The position numbers and the translations under genes were made by a program. A stretch of 13,360 nt of DNA from Chromera velia (taxonomy: Eukaryota > Sar > Chromeraceae). The stretch covers positions 1-13,360 of the forward strand of contig JAHBMJ010002189.1 of NCBI GenBank assembly GCA_018398765.1. Reading direction: 5' to 3'. Below are positions 11,695 through 13,360 of this stretch, in pieces; within the stretch, counting starts at the first letter, position 1, and each line of letters starts with the position of its first letter. A model generated the notes under the pieces. The model was not told where the DNA came from. It worked only from the letters and a program-made list of their open reading frames with translations, and did no database searches.

Positions 11695-11916
11695 ATGACT
11701 GATTATCGTGCACTGGCAGCACTGAAGCAGGCACTCAATTTGAATTCAACTTTGTTTGGTGCCTCTTCCAGCCTGCCTGACTGGCTTCAAATTAGTAGAG
11801 AGAGGATGAGGGAAAGGCGAAGGAAAAGAAGGGAACAGATCATTACAGAATTGATTGAATTTAAAGAATTTCAAGGTCAAAAACAATGGGAAAATCGATG
11901 TGAAAGTGTAAAATAA
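11695..11916 (+). CDS. Small unrecognised open frame (73 aa) within the element
   Basis: ATG 11695 reads MTDYRALAALKQALNLNSTL, then FGASSSLPDWLQISRERMRE, then a strongly basic RRRKRREQ and a mixed helix ITELIEFKEFQ, ending at TAA. The basic cluster and ordinary amino-acid composition are more protein-like than most open frames in this region. It lies directly after the CTTT repeat and inside the inverted-repeat-bounded element, so it could be an exon of an element-encoded protein or a chance frame. I do not recognise the sequence. Confidence 0.2.
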   Translation: MTDYRALAALKQALNLNSTLFGASSSLPDWLQISRERMRERRRKRREQIITELIEFKEFQGQKQWENRCESVK

Positions 11917-12215
11917 ATGTAAAATTTACAGTAAAAATAGTGAAAATAATTAACTATTTTGACTATTTCTGATGACACTGCGTAGTGACTGAGTGAAAGT
12001 GTAAAATAAATATAAAAATAGTGAAAATAGTAAAATAGTTTTCTATTTTATAGCAAGATTTTCTGCAGTATGCTGACTCATCTGTAAAAATAGTCAAAAA
12101 AGTGGATTATTTCTTTTGTACCAAATAGTAAATAGTCCACTATTTTACTATTTACTATCAAAACGTAGGAATAGTCAAAATAGTGACTATTTTTTTATTG
12201 TACCGGTTCATAGAT

Positions 12216-13029
12216 GTGCGATTTAGGAATTGAGATTTCAAGCTTGTCGAAGGATTCGGCTCGGAACTTCGAAGGATTTTCTCTCTGAATTTTAGATTCG
12301 ATTTTTTCTCTGAACTTCAACTTCTAACTTAGAAGAATCTGAACCTGCCGGTTTAAAATCAAACTCAGTCTTGAACCTTTTTGCATCAATAACTTAAATC
12401 AATCGACACTCTCTGAGAGTGTTCAGTCTAGGTTCTTTGGCGTCCGTAACCTTCTAGGCTTACTTGACTGCCTGGCTCAGACATGAAGTCCGACCAGCGC
12501 AGTTCAACCCAAAAACATAGCATTATTTCATTTTTCTTTGTCCATTAACTATACCAGCTTGCGAGTTGCCAAATTCATAAAAACTATGAAAGATTCCTCA
12601 AACCCTCCGCTAGTTCCCCCTACGTGTATATACCTAGCCGTATATTATGTATAATTCATTATTCATGAATGTCTACATAGTATGTAAAATTACTTGGAGC
12701 CTTTGTTAGACTATATATGTATTATATATGTAGAGGCTGGTTCTAGGGCTAGTTAAAATTTAGACTACTGGAAGCATGACTAGCTGCCGAGGCTTTTTAG
12801 AGAATTGCAATGCGAATATTTAAATTGAATGGGAGACGCGTGTGGACTCCTTCTAGACCTTGGACCTAGCCTTGGACAGACGTTGTCAGCCGTAGTCAGT
12901 CGACCTGCTTGCTTACATGTCCATGTGTTCATTGGACCGCAGAAGAAGGGACAAATCAAATCATCTTCCTGGCAGGCACCCAGATCGGCAATCAGATCTA
13001 AATGATCATGGTTAATTGGGCAAATCAGA
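12216..13029. other. AT-rich non-coding region
   Basis: No supported gene. About 12240-12350 repeats words such as TTCTCTCTGAA and CGAAGGATT in a loosely tandem fashion. TATA/ATATAT-rich sequence lies at about 12625-12735. The GATCAT/AATCAGATCAT words at 12950-13035 recur two or three times. Confidence 0.45.
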
Positions 13030-13335
13030 TCATCCCGTCGCTCTGAAGAGCCCCGACCACCAGTCTCGCTGATTGAACATCAACATTGACAACAGCGCAG
13101 GGTCTCCGTCTTTCATCAAATATTCGATTTGACCCTCAAATTGCTTTTGAAGACAGTCCCCCGTATCCCTTTCGTAAAGACTCCATGAGCTTCGCACACG
13201 TTCTTCTTTTTCGTTTCGATGATCTTTTGCGTTATGATCACCCTTGTCCTCTTCTTCCTTACACTCACCCGTATCTGGCACGCCTCCCTCGCTCCCTCTC
13301 CATCCGGAACTTTCACCAACTTCTTTCCCCCTCAT
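13030..13335 (-). CDS. Possible 3' exon of a minus-strand gene near the window edge
   Basis: On the minus strand an open frame ends with a stop at 13030-13032. It encodes a hydrophilic, Glu/Lys/Arg-rich part (KEEEDKGDHNAKDHRNEKEE) followed by a more globular end (FEGQIEYLMKDGDPALLSML, then FNQRDWWSGLFRATG). The amino-acid balance at the C-terminal end looks coding. The GQIEYL string is faintly reminiscent of chromodomain sequences, but the rest of that motif is absent, so I assign nothing. Its 5' end is undefined and the gene may extend beyond the window. Confidence 0.25.
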   Translation of the reverse strand: MRGKEVGESSGWRGSEGGVPDTGECKEEEDKGDHNAKDHRNEKEERVRSSWSLYERDTGDCLQKQFEGQIEYLMKDGDPALLSMLMFNQRDWWSGLFRATG

Positions 13336-13360
13336 GCCGCCGTTTCCACTCTCCCCCCCC

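Larger units (their letters stand above)
10765..12215. mobile_element. 1.45-kb element with 17-bp terminal inverted repeats and ACTATTTT subterminal arrays
   Basis: The left end ATCTATGAACCGGCACA (10765-10781) is the reverse complement of TGTACCGGTTCATAGAT (12199-12215) except at one base. Inside both ends lie dense copies of AAAATAGT/ACTATTTT in both orientations (about 10786-10935 and 11930-12195), including a 17-bp-arm perfect palindrome at about 10786-10821. The middle (10950-11920) is less AT-rich and contains possible decayed coding fragments and a long CTTT microsatellite. The flanks GTGCCA and GTGCGA are a near match but not a clean target duplication. It is probably a non-autonomous or degraded DNA transposon. 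Confidence 0.6.

Noticed and set aside
11351-11734. Lys/Arg/Glu-rich minus-strand frame and Ser/Phe-rich plus-strand frames
   Set aside because: They are translations of the CTTT/CCTT microsatellite.
1-13360. tRNA or rRNA genes
   Set aside because: No cloverleaf-like A/B-box arrangement or conserved ribosomal sequence was noticed by eye on either strand. A dedicated scan was not possible.

Overview
The window looks like nuclear DNA of a eukaryotic protist. It has one multi-exon gene with GT-AG introns, abundant micro- and minisatellites, AT-rich islands that look like transposon remnants, and no bacterial-style gene packing. Many copies of the palindrome TGCATGCA, both upstream of the gene and fused to its intron 3' ends (TGCATGCAG), suggest an apicomplexan or chromerid-type alveolate. 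That placement is an inference from motif content, not an identification.

Layout. 1-2360 is mostly non-coding: an AT-rich stretch with homopolymer runs, a foldback element (about 918-1203), a possible signal-peptide exon on the minus strand (1356-1459), and a GC-richer zone (1680-2125) full of TGCATGCA motifs and hairpin repeats, which may be the control region of the next gene. 2362-7957 is the one gene I can support, on the plus strand. I model it as 11 exons encoding roughly 850 residues: an unrecognised N-terminal region of about 290 residues, then a long coiled coil made of 21-residue (three-heptad) repeats, continued by small exons. Reading phases agree across every junction of the model. 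8101-8670 holds an 83-bp minisatellite and a GA-rich tract. 8670-9348 has no convincing gene. 9357-9879 is a non-autonomous DNA transposon with terminal inverted repeats and an exact 8-bp target duplication. 9890-10765 is AT-rich with another hairpin-repeat copy and an 18-bp tandem repeat. 10765-12215 is bounded by 17-bp inverted repeats with ACTATTTT-rich subterminal arrays and may be a second element carrying decayed coding fragments. 12216-13360 is largely blank, with a possible minus-strand exon at the far end.

The most unusual structure lies in and around the coiled-coil gene. Three tandem repeats are tied to its exon structure: a 37/38-bp array starting 6 nt inside intron 1, a 63-bp array that is the coding coiled coil itself, and a 56-bp array whose last copy supplies the 3' splice site and first heptad of exon 8. 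Most 56-bp units hold an acceptor, a 21-nt phase-2 exon-like segment encoding one heptad, and a possible (weak) donor, so heptads could in principle be added by splicing without changing frame. Whether that happens needs transcript data.
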